DNA of 64,000 bases from Myxococcales bacterium (GCA_029863605.1 JAOTVB010000002.1:248001-312000), one strand, 5' to 3'. Positions 34,701-43,661 are shown, counted from the first letter of the stretch. Numbers and translations are program-made. Notes: generated by a model not told the origin, from the letters alone.

Positions 34701-36875
34701 CCGCGATGTGCTCGAGTTGCGGAGCTGAAGCTCGAGGATGTCGACAAGCTCTTCCCACGCGCCTCGCTCTCGTAGCTGGCGCGCAAGCTCCTGCAGTGAA
34801 GGGGCATGCCCGGGATCCACCTTGACCGCCTCGCGGTGATACCGCAGTGCGTCTTCGTTACTTCCCAGTCGGTCACGTGAAATCTCGGCCATCTTTTCGA
34901 GGAGGGCGACGCGTCGATTCTTCGCAGAGGTCAATCGCAGCTCCTGCCCATACACGTCGAGTAGGTCGTTCCAGCGACCTGCCGCATAGTAGAGGCGCCC
35001 CAGGTTCGACAGCGTCGGAATGTGCCTTGGATCCTTCTCGAGCGCGCGTCTATAGCGAGCGATAGCCTCGTCGCGGTCATCGAGCTGCTCGTCCAGCACT
35101 TCACCGGTACGGTGCAACAGACCGACCAATCGGTCGCGTTCCACCGTCAGATTGATTTCGTAGTCGAGGGCTTCGAGGAGCTCACGGGGACGCTGCGCCC
35201 TCGCTGCGGAACGCTGCCAGGCGTGGACGGCCGCGAGGTGGCTCGAATCCTGTTGCAAAACGCGCTTGTAGGTTTGCGCGGCGAGCGCGTGCTCCGCGAG
35301 AACATCCTCGTAGATCTGCGCAATCTTCAACAGGTACGACACGGCGCGCGTGCCCGTCGCCCGATCGAGCGCATTCTCGTATAGCTGAACCAATTCTTTG
35401 GGACGATGAACGTCCGACAGTAGCCGCGCGAGCGCCTTGAAGGCGGTCGAATGGTCAGGCATCGCATTCAGCGCGCGGTGGTAGTGCTCGACCGCCTCAT
35501 CGATGCCGTTCAGCCTGGTCTCGAAGATCTCGGCCGCCCGTGCATGGGCATCGGCCCTGCGTTGAGCATCCCTCGTGTACCGCGCTTCGCGAAGACACAT
35601 TTCGATGAGCTTGGGCCAAGCACCTCGAACCCGATACAGCAAGCTCAACGCCTGTAGGCTCGATAGGGAGGTCGGGTGAAGCTCCACGGCTCGCTCGTGC
35701 CACGCGATCGCCTGGTCGACGTCTCGCAGCTCTTCTTCGTAGAGCCGGGCAATGCGTTGCGTGAAGGTCAGTCGCTCCGCGTCGTCATCCGTAGCCTCGG
35801 TGAGCACTTCGAGCGTCTCGACGAGCGCTTGGAGTCGCTGACTGGCTTCGTAGTGACGCGCTAGCTCCGCGAGAATGAGCGAGTCGTCCGGCCGCAACCG
35901 ACGCGCTTGCTCCAACGTTCGAATCGCTTCGTCACGGTTTCCGAGGCGCTCTGCATGAATACGCGCCGCGCGATACAGGGAAGACGCCTGATTCGCAGGG
36001 TCGAGCGCCAGTTTTGCTTCCGCCTCGAGCGTCCTGATCAAATCACGCCATCGCCGTTGGCCGTAGTAGAGACGTTTGAGCGCCTGAACCGCGATGGTTG
36101 CGTTGGGGTCGAGCTGAAGCGCGGTCTCATAGAGCTCCGCGGCCTGCTCGGGCCGCTGCTGGCGACTCTCGAGGAGCTGGGCACGACGAATGAGCAACGC
36201 TGCGCGATGGTTGTCGTCCGACGCAGCTGCATTGGCGAGCTCAGCAAGATTCCGATCGACGTCTTCCCAACTCTGGTTGGCGAACGCTCGCTGCTCGGTG
36301 GCGTGCAAGATGGCGGCGTGCGTGCGGTCGAGGGCACGGGCGGTTTGATAAGCGTCCTCGGCGTCCTCGCGATTGCCAAGCACGTCTTCGAGCAGGCGCC
36401 CCTTTAGCAAGAAGAGGGTCGCCTTGTCGCGGGGTTGACGCGTAACCCGTGCCTCCGCGTCGAACAACGCAAGGGCATCAGGGAACATCCTGGCGCCGAG
36501 CAGGAGTCGACGTGTGGCGCGAATCGCCGGGACATAGTCAGGCGCCCGCTCAAGCGCAGCCTGATAATATTGCAAGGCCCGTCGCGTGTCCTTGAGGGGG
36601 CTTTCGCACGTTCGCGCCATTTCGAAATAGAGCCGCGCTGCCCGCCGAACGTCGGGCTGGTCCCGAAGCTCTCGCTCGCACTCCTCGACCCACTCCCGTG
36701 CGCGACGCATGTGGTCACTCGGGGTCCGTGGCGGCGCGTCCGACCTTCCACCGTCGACGAGAGTTGGGGGGGTAGGCGGCCTTGCGCTGTCCGGTTCTTC
36801 GACGAGATCGTCTTGGCCGAGCTCCTGCGTCAATTCGTGACGCAGAGCCGTAATGTCCCCATCCTCCAGACCCAT
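31800..36875 (-). CDS. Giant tetratricopeptide-repeat protein
   Basis: 1691 aa. After an acidic N-terminal stretch (about 1-55), almost the whole protein to about residue 1400 is tandem TPR-like helix pairs, with repeats such as AALERAPDYVPAIRATRRLL, AIRTLEQARRLRPDDSLILA and AIARYRRALEKDPRHIPTL. The last 280 residues are a different helical domain (FDLFLHRVRNRGITVEFG; LTPRELDVLLASAART). No signal peptide or membrane helix is evident, so it is probably cytoplasmic. Such proteins are common in Myxococcota and likely act as scaffolds. It lies downstream of the rpoH-like gene with an 88-bp gap that contains a compound hairpin. Confidence 0.85.
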   Translation of the reverse strand: MGLEDGDITALRHELTQELGQDDLVEEPDSARPPTPPTLVDGGRSDAPPRTPSDHMRRAREWVEECERELRDQPDVRRAARLYFEMARTCESPLKDTRRALQYYQAALERAPDYVPAIRATRRLLLGARMFPDALALFDAEARVTRQPRDKATLFLLKGRLLEDVLGNREDAEDAYQTARALDRTHAAILHATEQRAFANQSWEDVDRNLAELANAAASDDNHRAALLIRRAQLLESRQQRPEQAAELYETALQLDPNATIAVQALKRLYYGQRRWRDLIRTLEAEAKLALDPANQASSLYRAARIHAERLGNRDEAIRTLEQARRLRPDDSLILAELARHYEASQRLQALVETLEVLTEATDDDAERLTFTQRIARLYEEELRDVDQAIAWHERAVELHPTSLSSLQALSLLYRVRGAWPKLIEMCLREARYTRDAQRRADAHARAAEIFETRLNGIDEAVEHYHRALNAMPDHSTAFKALARLLSDVHRPKELVQLYENALDRATGTRAVSYLLKIAQIYEDVLAEHALAAQTYKRVLQQDSSHLAAVHAWQRSAARAQRPRELLEALDYEINLTVERDRLVGLLHRTGEVLDEQLDDRDEAIARYRRALEKDPRHIPTLSNLGRLYYAAGRWNDLLDVYGQELRLTSAKNRRVALLEKMAEISRDRLGSNEDALRYHREAVKVDPGHAPSLQELARQLRERGAWEELVDILELQLRNSSTSRVRARSAFLLGQAYEEHLDNLTKAVTSYEAAVSADSSYRPAVDALARVRAEEHDWTRLLSDIDRETKLTEDPGQRIALHARKAQVLERQDKHRQAIQAWEEVLSIDDRHLGALLALEQLYRQVGAWESLCKIHSTQAEVLQEPSARVAALYELARLLEHQGLGEREAIVDAYRRVLDAAPCDLGALLELERLAVDSQNLELLAEVDSFFAKSAQDPAVLAVHRARLGERAEGSAVSEAIEQFRAAATADPHHIGAARGLTRVAQETDDPNALVDALRREAASERDSKAASDLYVQSAVVRLERAGDHDGARGDFERALELWPDSERAAEGLIDVLTVDANWAALVDRLSQAASSAGSVDRASALWLEVSRIQSRDLGEVAGAIRTLQRVLKVEPRHLDALERLSLLFRSNESWHEAAATMEQLLAAAPESDQLQRVQLELAQLYRERLGMPEKAFRHVDSVLASDPAHAPALQELSLVHEQLGQVPEALQVTRHLLEINEGQADHAHTLVRLGQLENATGNAARAREALASAVELDGPRSKAAFQLEPLCTTIDDWRAYADALGRYEASDEPDRVTTVLEIARILSDHCGDEAAAIRALSSALEEGVSSPDLRRELAVRLRKRGDSTGAVGHLQEVLTVDPLREDIWRELALTYESQGRVQEARIASLPLRLFGVDDEEDRQRIASASGAPARARPKSLRGQVLDQLGTPRAEDEAAGALLAALSPALAKLYPPELESYGLATRDRLATEANHPLREIANRIAATLDVRGFDLFLHRVRNRGITVEFGAQPALLVPATIMEKSPGSQTFLLAQPLTQIARGYHAIEKLTPRELDVLLASAARTVKPDFGIGLTSEEFLDEQTRRLQRAIPRRDRRHVRETALAYAEARRVKFERWVKAARRTATRVALLLCDELEPLVQDLQSRIAPERGAEGTALHDHPAYREALSFWASAAAMHLREHMGLITRP

Positions 36876-36917
36876 CGTGGCCTACATGCTACCCCGCCTC
36901 CCTCTGGAACGCACCGG

Positions 36918-36959
36918 CCGCAAAGAGGTAGGTTGATATCCTACATACTGGCTTTGCGG
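36918..36959 (-). terminator. Compound hairpin after the rpoH-like gene
   Basis: CCGCAAAG (36918-36925) pairs with CTTTGCGG (36952-36959), and inside it GTAGG (36928-36932) pairs with CCTAC (36940-36944). It starts five bases past the sigma-factor stop and precedes the TPR gene. No T run follows; it may terminate, attenuate or stabilise the message. Confidence 0.45.
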
Positions 36960-36963
36960 GGTG

Positions 36964-37800
36964 TCAGGCCGCCGGCGCAAGGTCTCGGAGCTCCTCGCGC
37001 AGCTTCTTCTTGGCTCGCGCCTCCAATTGGCGAGCTCGCTCCCGGCTCACGCCGAGCTCGCGCCCCAGCGATGCCAACGAGGCCGAGTCGTCACTCAGGA
37101 TGCGCTTTTCGACAATCAACCGTTCCCGGTCGTCCAGGACGGCGAGGGCGCCCTCGAGGCGAGTGCGGATCCCGCTCTGGCGCCTTTGCCTTTCGAGAAT
37201 CACGTCCTGGCGCTCTTCGGCCCCCGGCAGAATCTCGACAAGTGTGGAGTCGGAATCGTGATAGGCGGGCGCGTCGAGCGAAATCTCGCGCTGGTCGAGT
37301 CGCCGCAGGAGCTCGGACATCTTCTCAGGGGTCGTTTCGAACTCGGACGCCAGCTTCTCGATCAGCTCGTCTGGATCGGCGATCAGGTTCGAGAGGCGTG
37401 CCCTTTCGCGGCGGAGACGGAAAAAAAGCTTCGAGCGAAACGGGCCGGAGCCTGCGCCGATCATCGTGCTCGACCGAACGACCGCTTCGAGAACGAAAGC
37501 GCGAATCCAGTAGCCGGCGTAGGTGACGAATCGGGTACCGCGATGCGGATCGAATTTGCGCACGGCCGTGACGAGGCCGACACTTCCTTCAGCGATTAGG
37601 TCACCAAGCTTCACACCGTACCGACGGTATTGGAGTGCGATGGCGATCACGTACCGAAGGTTTGCTTCGACCAACTTGTCGGCAGCCGATTGATCCCCGT
37701 CGAGCGCGCGGAGCGCAAGCACGTGCTCATCCTCCCGAGACAGCTTGGGGATGGCCCGTACCTGTTGGATGTATCGATCGAGTGAAGCGGAGGATTGCAT
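36964..37800 (-). CDS. rpoH: Sigma-70 family factor, RpoH (sigma-32) type
   Basis: 278 aa from ATG 37800 (GTG 37809 is in frame and possible). Region 1.2 ASLDRYIQQVRAIPKLSREDE, region 2 LVEANLRYVIAIALQY through DLIAEGSVGLVTAVRKFDPHRG and TYAGYWIRAFVLEAVV, and region 4 LGRELGVSRERARQLEARA. An RpoH-box-like stretch (SKLFFRLRRER) and the absence of a long region 1.1 place it with heat-shock sigma factors. Myxobacteria hold several RpoH/SigB-SigC-like paralogues, so the symbol is approximate. The upstream region has a 14-bp palindrome and a candidate promoter. Confidence 0.85.
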   Translation of the reverse strand: MQSSASLDRYIQQVRAIPKLSREDEHVLALRALDGDQSAADKLVEANLRYVIAIALQYRRYGVKLGDLIAEGSVGLVTAVRKFDPHRGTRFVTYAGYWIRAFVLEAVVRSSTMIGAGSGPFRSKLFFRLRRERARLSNLIADPDELIEKLASEFETTPEKMSELLRRLDQREISLDAPAYHDSDSTLVEILPGAEERQDVILERQRRQSGIRTRLEGALAVLDDRERLIVEKRILSDDSASLASLGRELGVSRERARQLEARAKKKLREELRDLAPAA

Positions 37801-37825
37801 GGTTCTCACATATACGAAGGTGGTG

Positions 37826-37839
37826 ACGTAACGTTACGT
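37826..37839. promoter_or_regulatory. 14-bp perfect palindrome ACGTAACGTTACGT upstream of the sigma gene
   Basis: A perfect dyad 26 bp before the sigma-factor start and downstream of its candidate promoter, the place where a repressor dimer could block transcription. Confidence 0.4.
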
Positions 37840-37882
37840 GAATTGTCGAAACGCGACGCGTGTCTAGGTGTTGTCTAAGTTA

Positions 37883-37911
37883 GGTATAGGTTACTCTGGA
37901 CAAAGATGCAA
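37883..37911 (-). promoter_or_regulatory. Candidate sigma-70 promoter of the rpoH-like gene
   Basis: On the minus strand: TTGCAT (37911-37906), a 17-bp spacer and TATACC (37888-37883), leaving a leader of about 75 nt that contains the 14-bp palindrome. Confidence 0.4.
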
Positions 37912-37967
37912 CACCTCATCGGGCGCAATGCCAGAGAAAGTCGCATCAGTCCGAAATGGTTGGGGAT

Positions 37968-38291
37968 TTAGGTCGCGAAGCTCGATCCGCAACCACAGGT
38001 CTGCTTCGCCTGTGGGTTGACGAACTTAAACCCTGCACCCTGGAGGCCCTCGACGTAGTCGATTTCGGTGCCCTCGACGTACTGAGCGCTCATCATATCC
38101 ACGTAAATCGGGATGCCATGAGACATGAACGTCTGGTCCAAATCGCTCGTTTCGTCCTCAAAAAACAGGTCATACGAGAACCCGGCGCAGCCGCCCCCGA
38201 TCACCCGCACGCGAAGGCCTTGCTCTTCGAGGCCCTCGGCCGTTCGGATTTCTTTGACCTTATCGGCGGCTTTCGGTGTCAGATTCAGCAT
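37968..38291 (-). CDS. erpA: A-type iron-sulfur cluster carrier (ErpA/IscA)
   Basis: 107 aa. The three cluster cysteines are in the standard places: Cys35 (GGGCAGFSYD), Cys99 and Cys101 (TCGCGSSF). It delivers Fe-S clusters to apo-proteins. AAAGGAG lies five bases before the ATG. ErpA and IscA cannot be separated with certainty by eye; the lone setting away from iscSU favours ErpA. The next gene downstream on the same strand is 175 bp away, behind the sigma-factor promoter. Confidence 0.9.
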   Translation of the reverse strand: MLNLTPKAADKVKEIRTAEGLEEQGLRVRVIGGGCAGFSYDLFFEDETSDLDQTFMSHGIPIYVDMMSAQYVEGTEIDYVEGLQGAGFKFVNPQAKQTCGCGSSFAT

Positions 38292-38356
38292 GACGCTCCT
38301 TTAGCTTCAACTATAAGGTCGTGCCAGCGATCTCGCTACTATGCGGTTCCGTAAGG

Positions 38357-39283
38357 TCACGTGGCGGCTTTCCTGACCCCTGGGCTTTCCGCGACAGGTC
38401 CGGTGGGCACCGCGTCGCGCCCTCCGATGGTGCAGCGGGTCGAATCCGCAGGTTCGTGGCCGCGTTTGAGGTATCCGAGGCCGACGCTGTGGGCTCCATC
38501 ACGGACGGCCGAAGTCAGCTCACCGACCGTCGATTCTCCCAACATGATCGTGGTTCCAGCAGCCGGGGGCTCCGAGCCATCTATCTTCCACCGCCAAAGC
38601 ACCTTCGGCGCCTTCCCTCGGTTTTCGAGCATGACGACGGTTTCTTGTCCGATGTAGCAACCCTTCACGAAGGAAACCGCGATCGGGGTGAGCCCGCTTT
38701 CCTGCGGGTAGGTATGCACCCCGAAGTCGATGCCGAACCTGGGGCGCCCCCGTAGGACGTGTGCGCGACTCCACGCTTCATCGCTGACCTCGCCTCCACC
38801 GAGCGCGTTGGCCTGCGACAGGATTCGGGTGAGCTCGCCGGAAAGGTCATTCTTGACAACCACCCATTGTCGACCTCCGACCCCAAGCTTGTCAGAGGGC
38901 CAACCGTCGCCATCGATCGCATCGGCTCTTGGACCTTGCGCGGTGATGATGTGCAAGTCATCTCGGCGTTCGAGATCGACGTCCTCCATGATGATGTAGC
39001 GATTGAGCCGTTCGAGCAGGGCGTCGACTTGGAGTTTCGGGACGTCCAACCACACCTCAGCTTCGCGAAAGAGGACCCACACGTCGGCTAGGATTCTACC
39101 TTTGAGCGTGAGAACGAAACCGTAAATGGAGTCTCCGGGCTTGGCGCCTTCAAGTTGGTTGGTGATTTGTCCCTGGAGCCAATCTCGGGCGTCATCACCG
39201 CTGACCGCGATGACCGCGCGGTCGTCGAGCGCACGTATCCCAACGCTGTGCTCGAGCCACTGCAGTTCTTCTTCGATGCCCAT
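38357..39283 (-). CDS. ygfZ: YgfZ/GcvT-like folate-binding Fe-S repair protein
   Basis: 308 aa from ATG 39283; a longer frame to 39472 would overlap birA. The YgfZ signature KGCYIGQE is at 207-214, and the N-terminus (ISGDD-like, WLQGQITNQL) fits the GcvT fold. YgfZ is a tetrahydrofolate-dependent factor for maturing or repairing certain Fe-S enzymes, which agrees with erpA immediately downstream (65 bp). It follows birA by 28 bp. Confidence 0.9.
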   Translation of the reverse strand: MGIEEELQWLEHSVGIRALDDRAVIAVSGDDARDWLQGQITNQLEGAKPGDSIYGFVLTLKGRILADVWVLFREAEVWLDVPKLQVDALLERLNRYIIMEDVDLERRDDLHIITAQGPRADAIDGDGWPSDKLGVGGRQWVVVKNDLSGELTRILSQANALGGGEVSDEAWSRAHVLRGRPRFGIDFGVHTYPQESGLTPIAVSFVKGCYIGQETVVMLENRGKAPKVLWRWKIDGSEPPAAGTTIMLGESTVGELTSAVRDGAHSVGLGYLKRGHEPADSTRCTIGGRDAVPTGPVAESPGVRKAAT

Positions 39284-39311
39284 CCTGCGAGTTCTGGTGC
39301 GCCGGTCGCGT

Positions 39312-40115
39312 TCAGGCAAGCGCATCGGTGTCGTCATCGGCAGGTTCCAGGCGAGCCGCCTGTAATGACGTGGTCGTTCCGTCGGTCCTAACCCGCGCGG
39401 ATCCGTCGTGGTCGATTCCTTCGAATACGCCAGCGCCGTCTTCCCATCTGACGCGCTCTCCCACCAGGGCAAGATGGGGCTCGAGCGCCCGGACGATCAG
39501 CGGTGGGCCGCCATCCACGAAACGCTCTACCCATTGCTCCATCCGAGAGAGCACGTCGACGAAAACCTGCTCGCGGTCGAGCGGATCGTTTTCGGCACGT
39601 TCGGCGCGAAGAGATGTGGCGATGTGGGCGAGCTCGACCGGCCAATCCATCCGGTTGACGTTGACACCCACGCCAATGATCACCGAATCGACCGAAGTGC
39701 CGACTGTTCTGCTTTCGACGAGGACCCCGGCGCACTTTCGACGGTCGATCCAAATGTCGTTGGGCCACTTCACGGTGACCGGCCGCCCGGGTACCCAGGC
39801 CGCCACCGCGTCGCGCACCCCGAGCCCGGCAGCCAATGTCACCATTGCGCTAGAGGCTGGCTCCACGACGGGATGAGCGACCACCGAAAAATAGATGTCG
39901 GTACCGGGGGGCGAGACCCATTGCCGTCCGCGGGCTCCCCTTCCGTGCGTCTGTTCGTTGGCGAGCACCACGTAGCCGTCGGGTGCGCCTGCGGCGGCGG
40001 CCTCAGCCGCGTCGTCCATCGTGGAGCTCGTGGTTGCGCGGACGTCGAGCGACTGTCCCCATCGCCCTCCCGATAAGAGCTGTCGCAGTCGGTCCGGGTC
40101 GAAGTCGTTAGCCAT
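39312..40115 (-). CDS. birA: Biotin--[acetyl-CoA-carboxylase] ligase
   Basis: 267 aa, a short BirA without the N-terminal repressor helix-turn-helix, so probably a ligase only. Catalytic core motifs: biotinyl-AMP loop GRGARGRQW (58-66), KWPND (116-120), GVLVESR, and a C-terminal SH3-like domain (GERVRWEDGAGVFEGID). It attaches biotin to carboxylases. nadC ends 10 bp upstream, and ygfZ follows downstream, a cofactor-themed cluster. Confidence 0.93.
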   Translation of the reverse strand: MANDFDPDRLRQLLSGGRWGQSLDVRATTSSTMDDAAEAAAAGAPDGYVVLANEQTHGRGARGRQWVSPPGTDIYFSVVAHPVVEPASSAMVTLAAGLGVRDAVAAWVPGRPVTVKWPNDIWIDRRKCAGVLVESRTVGTSVDSVIIGVGVNVNRMDWPVELAHIATSLRAERAENDPLDREQVFVDVLSRMEQWVERFVDGGPPLIVRALEPHLALVGERVRWEDGAGVFEGIDHDGSARVRTDGTTTSLQAARLEPADDDTDALA

Positions 40116-40125
40116 GCGCTCGTTC

Positions 40126-40974
40126 CTAGCCCCAGTCGAGGCCGATGTCGCTCGCTGGAGGAGAATGGGTCAGCGCTCCCACGCTGATCACATCGACCCC
40201 CAAAGAGCCGAGTGTCGCAACACGCTCGAGTGTGATACCGCCGGACACTTCGACGATCGCTCGACTCGCGATGAGTGCGAGCGCGTCACGAACCTGACTG
40301 TCGTCGAAATTGTCCAGCATGATGATATCGGCATCTGCGGCGAGCGCCTCTTCGAGCTGAGCCCACGAGTCGACCTCACATTCGATTCGGCAGGTATGTG
40401 GTGCATGGGCGCGAGCCCTTTGAATCGCCTCTGCGCATCCGCCCGCCGCAGCGATGTGGTTGTCCTTGATGAGAACGGCGGCGCCGAGGTCTTCGCGGTG
40501 GTTGTAACCGCCTCCACACCGCACGGCGTACCGCTCGAAGGCGCGAAGGCCAGGCGTGGTCTTGCGAGTGTCGGTGATCCGCGTGGAGCACCCCTCGGGC
40601 AAGGCGTCAACGAAGCGGCTGGTCATCGTCGCCACACCGGCGAGGCGTTGCATGAAGTTGAGCGCCACCCGCTCGCCGAGCAAGATAGAGGACGCCGGGC
40701 CCGAGAGAGTGGCGAGCGCGGCGCCCTTGTCGACTTTGTCTCCATCGGTGACGTGCGCCTCCACATCGACCAACAGGTCGACTTGAGCATAGACTTCTTC
40801 GAGGATCGGGAGCCCGCAGCACACCATCGCCTCGCGGGCGTGGACGATGGCCGTTCCGATCGCCGTGGGAGACACGCAGGCCTCGGTCGTGATGTCACCT
40901 CGGTCGATGTCCTCGGAGAGCGCGCGCCGCACGGTTTCGGAAAGGATCGTAGGGGCGGGCGGTGTCGCGAACAT
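40126..40974 (-). CDS. nadC: Quinolinate phosphoribosyltransferase (decarboxylating)
   Basis: 282 aa. Family motifs: ALSEDIDRGDITTEAC at the N-terminus, RITDTRKTTPGLRAFERYAVRCGGG (around 132-156, shown here in part: DTRKTTPGLR), KDNHI, IECEVD, IMLDNF and EVSGGI. It makes nicotinate mononucleotide in NAD synthesis. It lies between a CPBP-type membrane protein (7-bp gap) and birA (10-bp gap), on one strand, likely one operon. Confidence 0.95.
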   Translation of the reverse strand: MFATPPAPTILSETVRRALSEDIDRGDITTEACVSPTAIGTAIVHAREAMVCCGLPILEEVYAQVDLLVDVEAHVTDGDKVDKGAALATLSGPASSILLGERVALNFMQRLAGVATMTSRFVDALPEGCSTRITDTRKTTPGLRAFERYAVRCGGGYNHREDLGAAVLIKDNHIAAAGGCAEAIQRARAHAPHTCRIECEVDSWAQLEEALAADADIIMLDNFDDSQVRDALALIASRAIVEVSGGITLERVATLGSLGVDVISVGALTHSPPASDIGLDWG

Positions 40975-40981
40975 GGCTGAG

Positions 40982-41722
40982 TTATAGCCAACTCCGCGAC
41001 AAAATCTCGGAATAAAGATTGCTCACCGCGTGCAGTGCCATCGCGGCGCCGATTCCACCCCGCCACGCGCGAAGCCAGCCGAAAAGAAGCGCAGGAAAGA
41101 AGACCGCCAGTCGCGCCGGGTGCGGCTCGACGATCAGATGAACGATGGCGAAGAGCGCCGCTTGGGCCACCCATGCGGCGGGGGCGAGCTCCACAGCGAG
41201 CACCCGAATGCGTTTCTGCTCCGTGTCGCTCAGCGCGGTTTGGATGTAACCGCGAAAGAACGCTTCCTCGGGAAGCGCAACGACGACGAGTTGTGCAAGC
41301 CCGAGGCTTGCGAGCTCCGGCGGGAGTGCAAGAGAGAACGGTTGGGCGGGTTCGTTCCACCAGTAGAAACCGATCGCGTACAAAGGGAAAACGACAGTGG
41401 CAACTCCTGCGGCGACCCCGAACTCCACGATTGCGGAGGGGAGGGCGGCACGCAATGCTCGTGCGAGGTCCCACAAGCCTAGGGGACCCCGCGGGCGGCC
41501 GTCGGTCGGCGGTTCGAGCAGACCGCCGAGCGCCAAGCCGAAGTGCCTGATCTCTTCCCGTCCAAGTCGAATCGAAGTGAGCAAGAAAATCGCCGCTACG
41601 ACCAGATGCGCGTACTGGCCGATTGCGGGCACGTCTTCGAGTCGCGTCACACCGAACACCGCGGCTGACACCAGCACGTACACCCATAGGATTCGTCTCA
41701 CCGGCCCTTGCGCGTGGCCCAT
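40982..41722 (-). CDS. CPBP-family intramembrane metalloprotease
   Basis: 246 aa from ATG 41722 (an in-frame TTG at 41758 is possible). Several membrane helices and the CPBP/Abi motifs: PEEAFFRG (the EExxFRG site), a second His in FAIVHL, and HAVSN near the C-terminus. Bacterial members cleave or bind CAAX-like or leader substrates; some protect against bacteriocins. No substrate is obvious. It is divergent from dnaG, so the promoter region is shared. Confidence 0.85.
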   Translation of the reverse strand: MGHAQGPVRRILWVYVLVSAAVFGVTRLEDVPAIGQYAHLVVAAIFLLTSIRLGREEIRHFGLALGGLLEPPTDGRPRGPLGLWDLARALRAALPSAIVEFGVAAGVATVVFPLYAIGFYWWNEPAQPFSLALPPELASLGLAQLVVVALPEEAFFRGYIQTALSDTEQKRIRVLAVELAPAAWVAQAALFAIVHLIVEPHPARLAVFFPALLFGWLRAWRGGIGAAMALHAVSNLYSEILSRSWL

Positions 41723-41751
41723 CGCGCCACAACTACAGCGGGAGCCAGCGC

Positions 41752-41779
41752 TTGCCAAGAACCCGGTGAAGCCTACACT
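41752..41779 (+). promoter_or_regulatory. Candidate promoter of dnaG-rpoD
   Basis: TTGCCA (41752-41757), a 16-bp spacer and TACACT (41774-41779), 44 bp before the dnaG start. Confidence 0.4.
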
Positions 41780-41823
41780 CCTCCGACTTTCCCGAGTACG
41801 GCGAGCAGGCGCGAGGCGGTGCG

Positions 41824-43659
41824 TTGATTTCCGAAGACAAGATTGCTGAGATCCGCGACCGCGCTCCCATCGCAGACGTCATCGGCAACTATGTGGTCCT
41901 CAAGAAGTCTGGGAACAGTCTCAAGGGTCTCTGCCCGTTCCACAATGAAAAGACTCCATCGTTCTACGTGCATCCCAACCGCGGCTTCTATCACTGTTTT
42001 GGGTGCAAGGCTTCAGGCGACGTGTTTTCCTTCTTGATGCACGTGGAGGGCAAAACGTTCCCCGAAGTGGCGCGGGACTTGGCGGAGCAAACCGGGGTCC
42101 AGCTTCCGGTGTACGACCCCCAACGAGAGGCCGAACACCAGCGATACAAAAAAGAGTCTGAACGCTTGGCGTCGTTGATGGAAGCCGCGACCGAGTTCTA
42201 TTGCGACCAGCTCCGCGAGCATCCGGACGCCGGCATTGCGCGAGCGGAGCTTGCAAGGCGAGGCATCTCGGACGAGTCGGTTCAGAACTTTCGCTTGGGG
42301 TACGCCCCACACGGATGGGACTCCTTGGTGCGCTTTTTCGAGCGCGCAGGCTCCTCGCCCGCCGATGCCGAAGCTGTCGGTCTCATCGTGTCGCGGCGCT
42401 CCGGTCGGGGGCACTACGACCGTTTTCGTCACCGCTTGATGTTTCCAATTGCCGATGTGCACGGGAAAGTCGTCGCGTTCAGCGGTCGGGCGCTCGAGCG
42501 GGCACCTTCCATGGAGGCACAGAAGGATCCCCCCGCAAAGTATCTCAACAGCCCGGAGAATCCGCTCTACCACAAAGGCGAGGTGCTCTATGGCTTGCAC
42601 GAGGGCCGCGTCGAGATTCGCCGTGAGGATGCAGCGATCCTTTGTGAAGGGAACTTCGACTTGGTGGCCCTCCACCAAGCAGGCTTCGCCCACGCGGTGG
42701 CGCCGATGGGCACAGCCTTCACCGAGGCGCATGCCAGGCTCATCAAGCGTTTTGCGACGAAGCTCTTCTTGCTATTCGATGGGGATCAGGCCGGTCGTAA
42801 GGCCGTGCGCGAAGCCTACGGCGTCTTGACCAAGACCGGTCTATCTGCACACGCGGTGACGCTCCCCCAAAGTTCGGACCCCGACAGCTTCTTGCGGGAG
42901 CAAGGCACAGATGCGCTGAGGGCTCGCGTGACCAACGCGCCGACGATCATCGAGTATCTCATCGACGACGCGGCCGGGCGCGTCGAGCCAAATCCGCGCG
43001 CCAAGGCAGAGGCGATTGGGAAACTTGGTCCGATTCTTGCTGGTGTCGAAAGCCCGATCGAGCGCGGTCTTTATGTCGAACGCGTCGCACGGAAGTTTGG
43101 CATTACCGATCTTGCACTGGTGCGGCGTGAGCTACGTCGCGGTTTGGGTCGCGGCAACGAGCGTCGCCGCACAGCTCGTGACGCGGTGCAGCAGGATATT
43201 GCACCCCGGGTGTCAGAGTTACAGTCGAAGTTAATCTCGGCGCTGATCGATCAGCCGACTCTGATTCAAGAAGAAGAAGCGCAGAAGTTACCGAGCCTTT
43301 TGACGAACAAAGATCTTCGCGCCATCTTTGATTCTATCTTGCGGATGGTGGACAGCCAGGGATCGCTCGAAGTGACGGCCCTACTCGAAGAGCTTCAAAG
43401 CAATCAGCTTCGGCCGTGGCTAGAGGAACAGCTCGCCGTGCAACGTCATAGCCTGGAAGAAGCACGTCGAATCGTTTGCGACGGCCTTCCTCTTCTGAAA
43501 CAACAAAATATAGAACGTGAGCTTCCCCTCTTACAGCAGCGCATCGTCGAGGCACGACGCGTGGGCGATGATGCACTCGCTGCGGGGTTGACTCAAGAGT
43601 TTGTCGAGCTTTCACGAAGCGCACACAGACTCAAACAAACAAACGCGAAGCAGAGGTGA
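41824..43659 (+). CDS. dnaG: DNA primase
   Basis: 611 aa from TTG 41824, with GAGG seven bases before it; the protein opens [20 protein letters not shown], as is usual. N-terminal CHC2 zinc finger (Cys37, His40, Cys58, Cys61), TOPRIM/RNA-polymerase core ([28 protein letters not shown]) and C-terminal helicase-binding region. It makes RNA primers for replication. Its stop overlaps the region of the rpoD start (GTGAAAATG), keeping the classic dnaG-rpoD pair, while the rpsU gene that often leads this operon is absent here. Confidence 0.96.
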   Translation: MISEDKIAEIRDRAPIADVIGNYVVLKKSGNSLKGLCPFHNEKTPSFYVHPNRGFYHCFGCKASGDVFSFLMHVEGKTFPEVARDLAEQTGVQLPVYDPQREAEHQRYKKESERLASLMEAATEFYCDQLREHPDAGIARAELARRGISDESVQNFRLGYAPHGWDSLVRFFERAGSSPADAEAVGLIVSRRSGRGHYDRFRHRLMFPIADVHGKVVAFSGRALERAPSMEAQKDPPAKYLNSPENPLYHKGEVLYGLHEGRVEIRREDAAILCEGNFDLVALHQAGFAHAVAPMGTAFTEAHARLIKRFATKLFLLFDGDQAGRKAVREAYGVLTKTGLSAHAVTLPQSSDPDSFLREQGTDALRARVTNAPTIIEYLIDDAAGRVEPNPRAKAEAIGKLGPILAGVESPIERGLYVERVARKFGITDLALVRRELRRGLGRGNERRRTARDAVQQDIAPRVSELQSKLISALIDQPTLIQEEEAQKLPSLLTNKDLRAIFDSILRMVDSQGSLEVTALLEELQSNQLRPWLEEQLAVQRHSLEEARRIVCDGLPLLKQQNIERELPLLQQRIVEARRVGDDALAAGLTQEFVELSRSAHRLKQTNAKQR

Positions 43660-43661
43660 AA

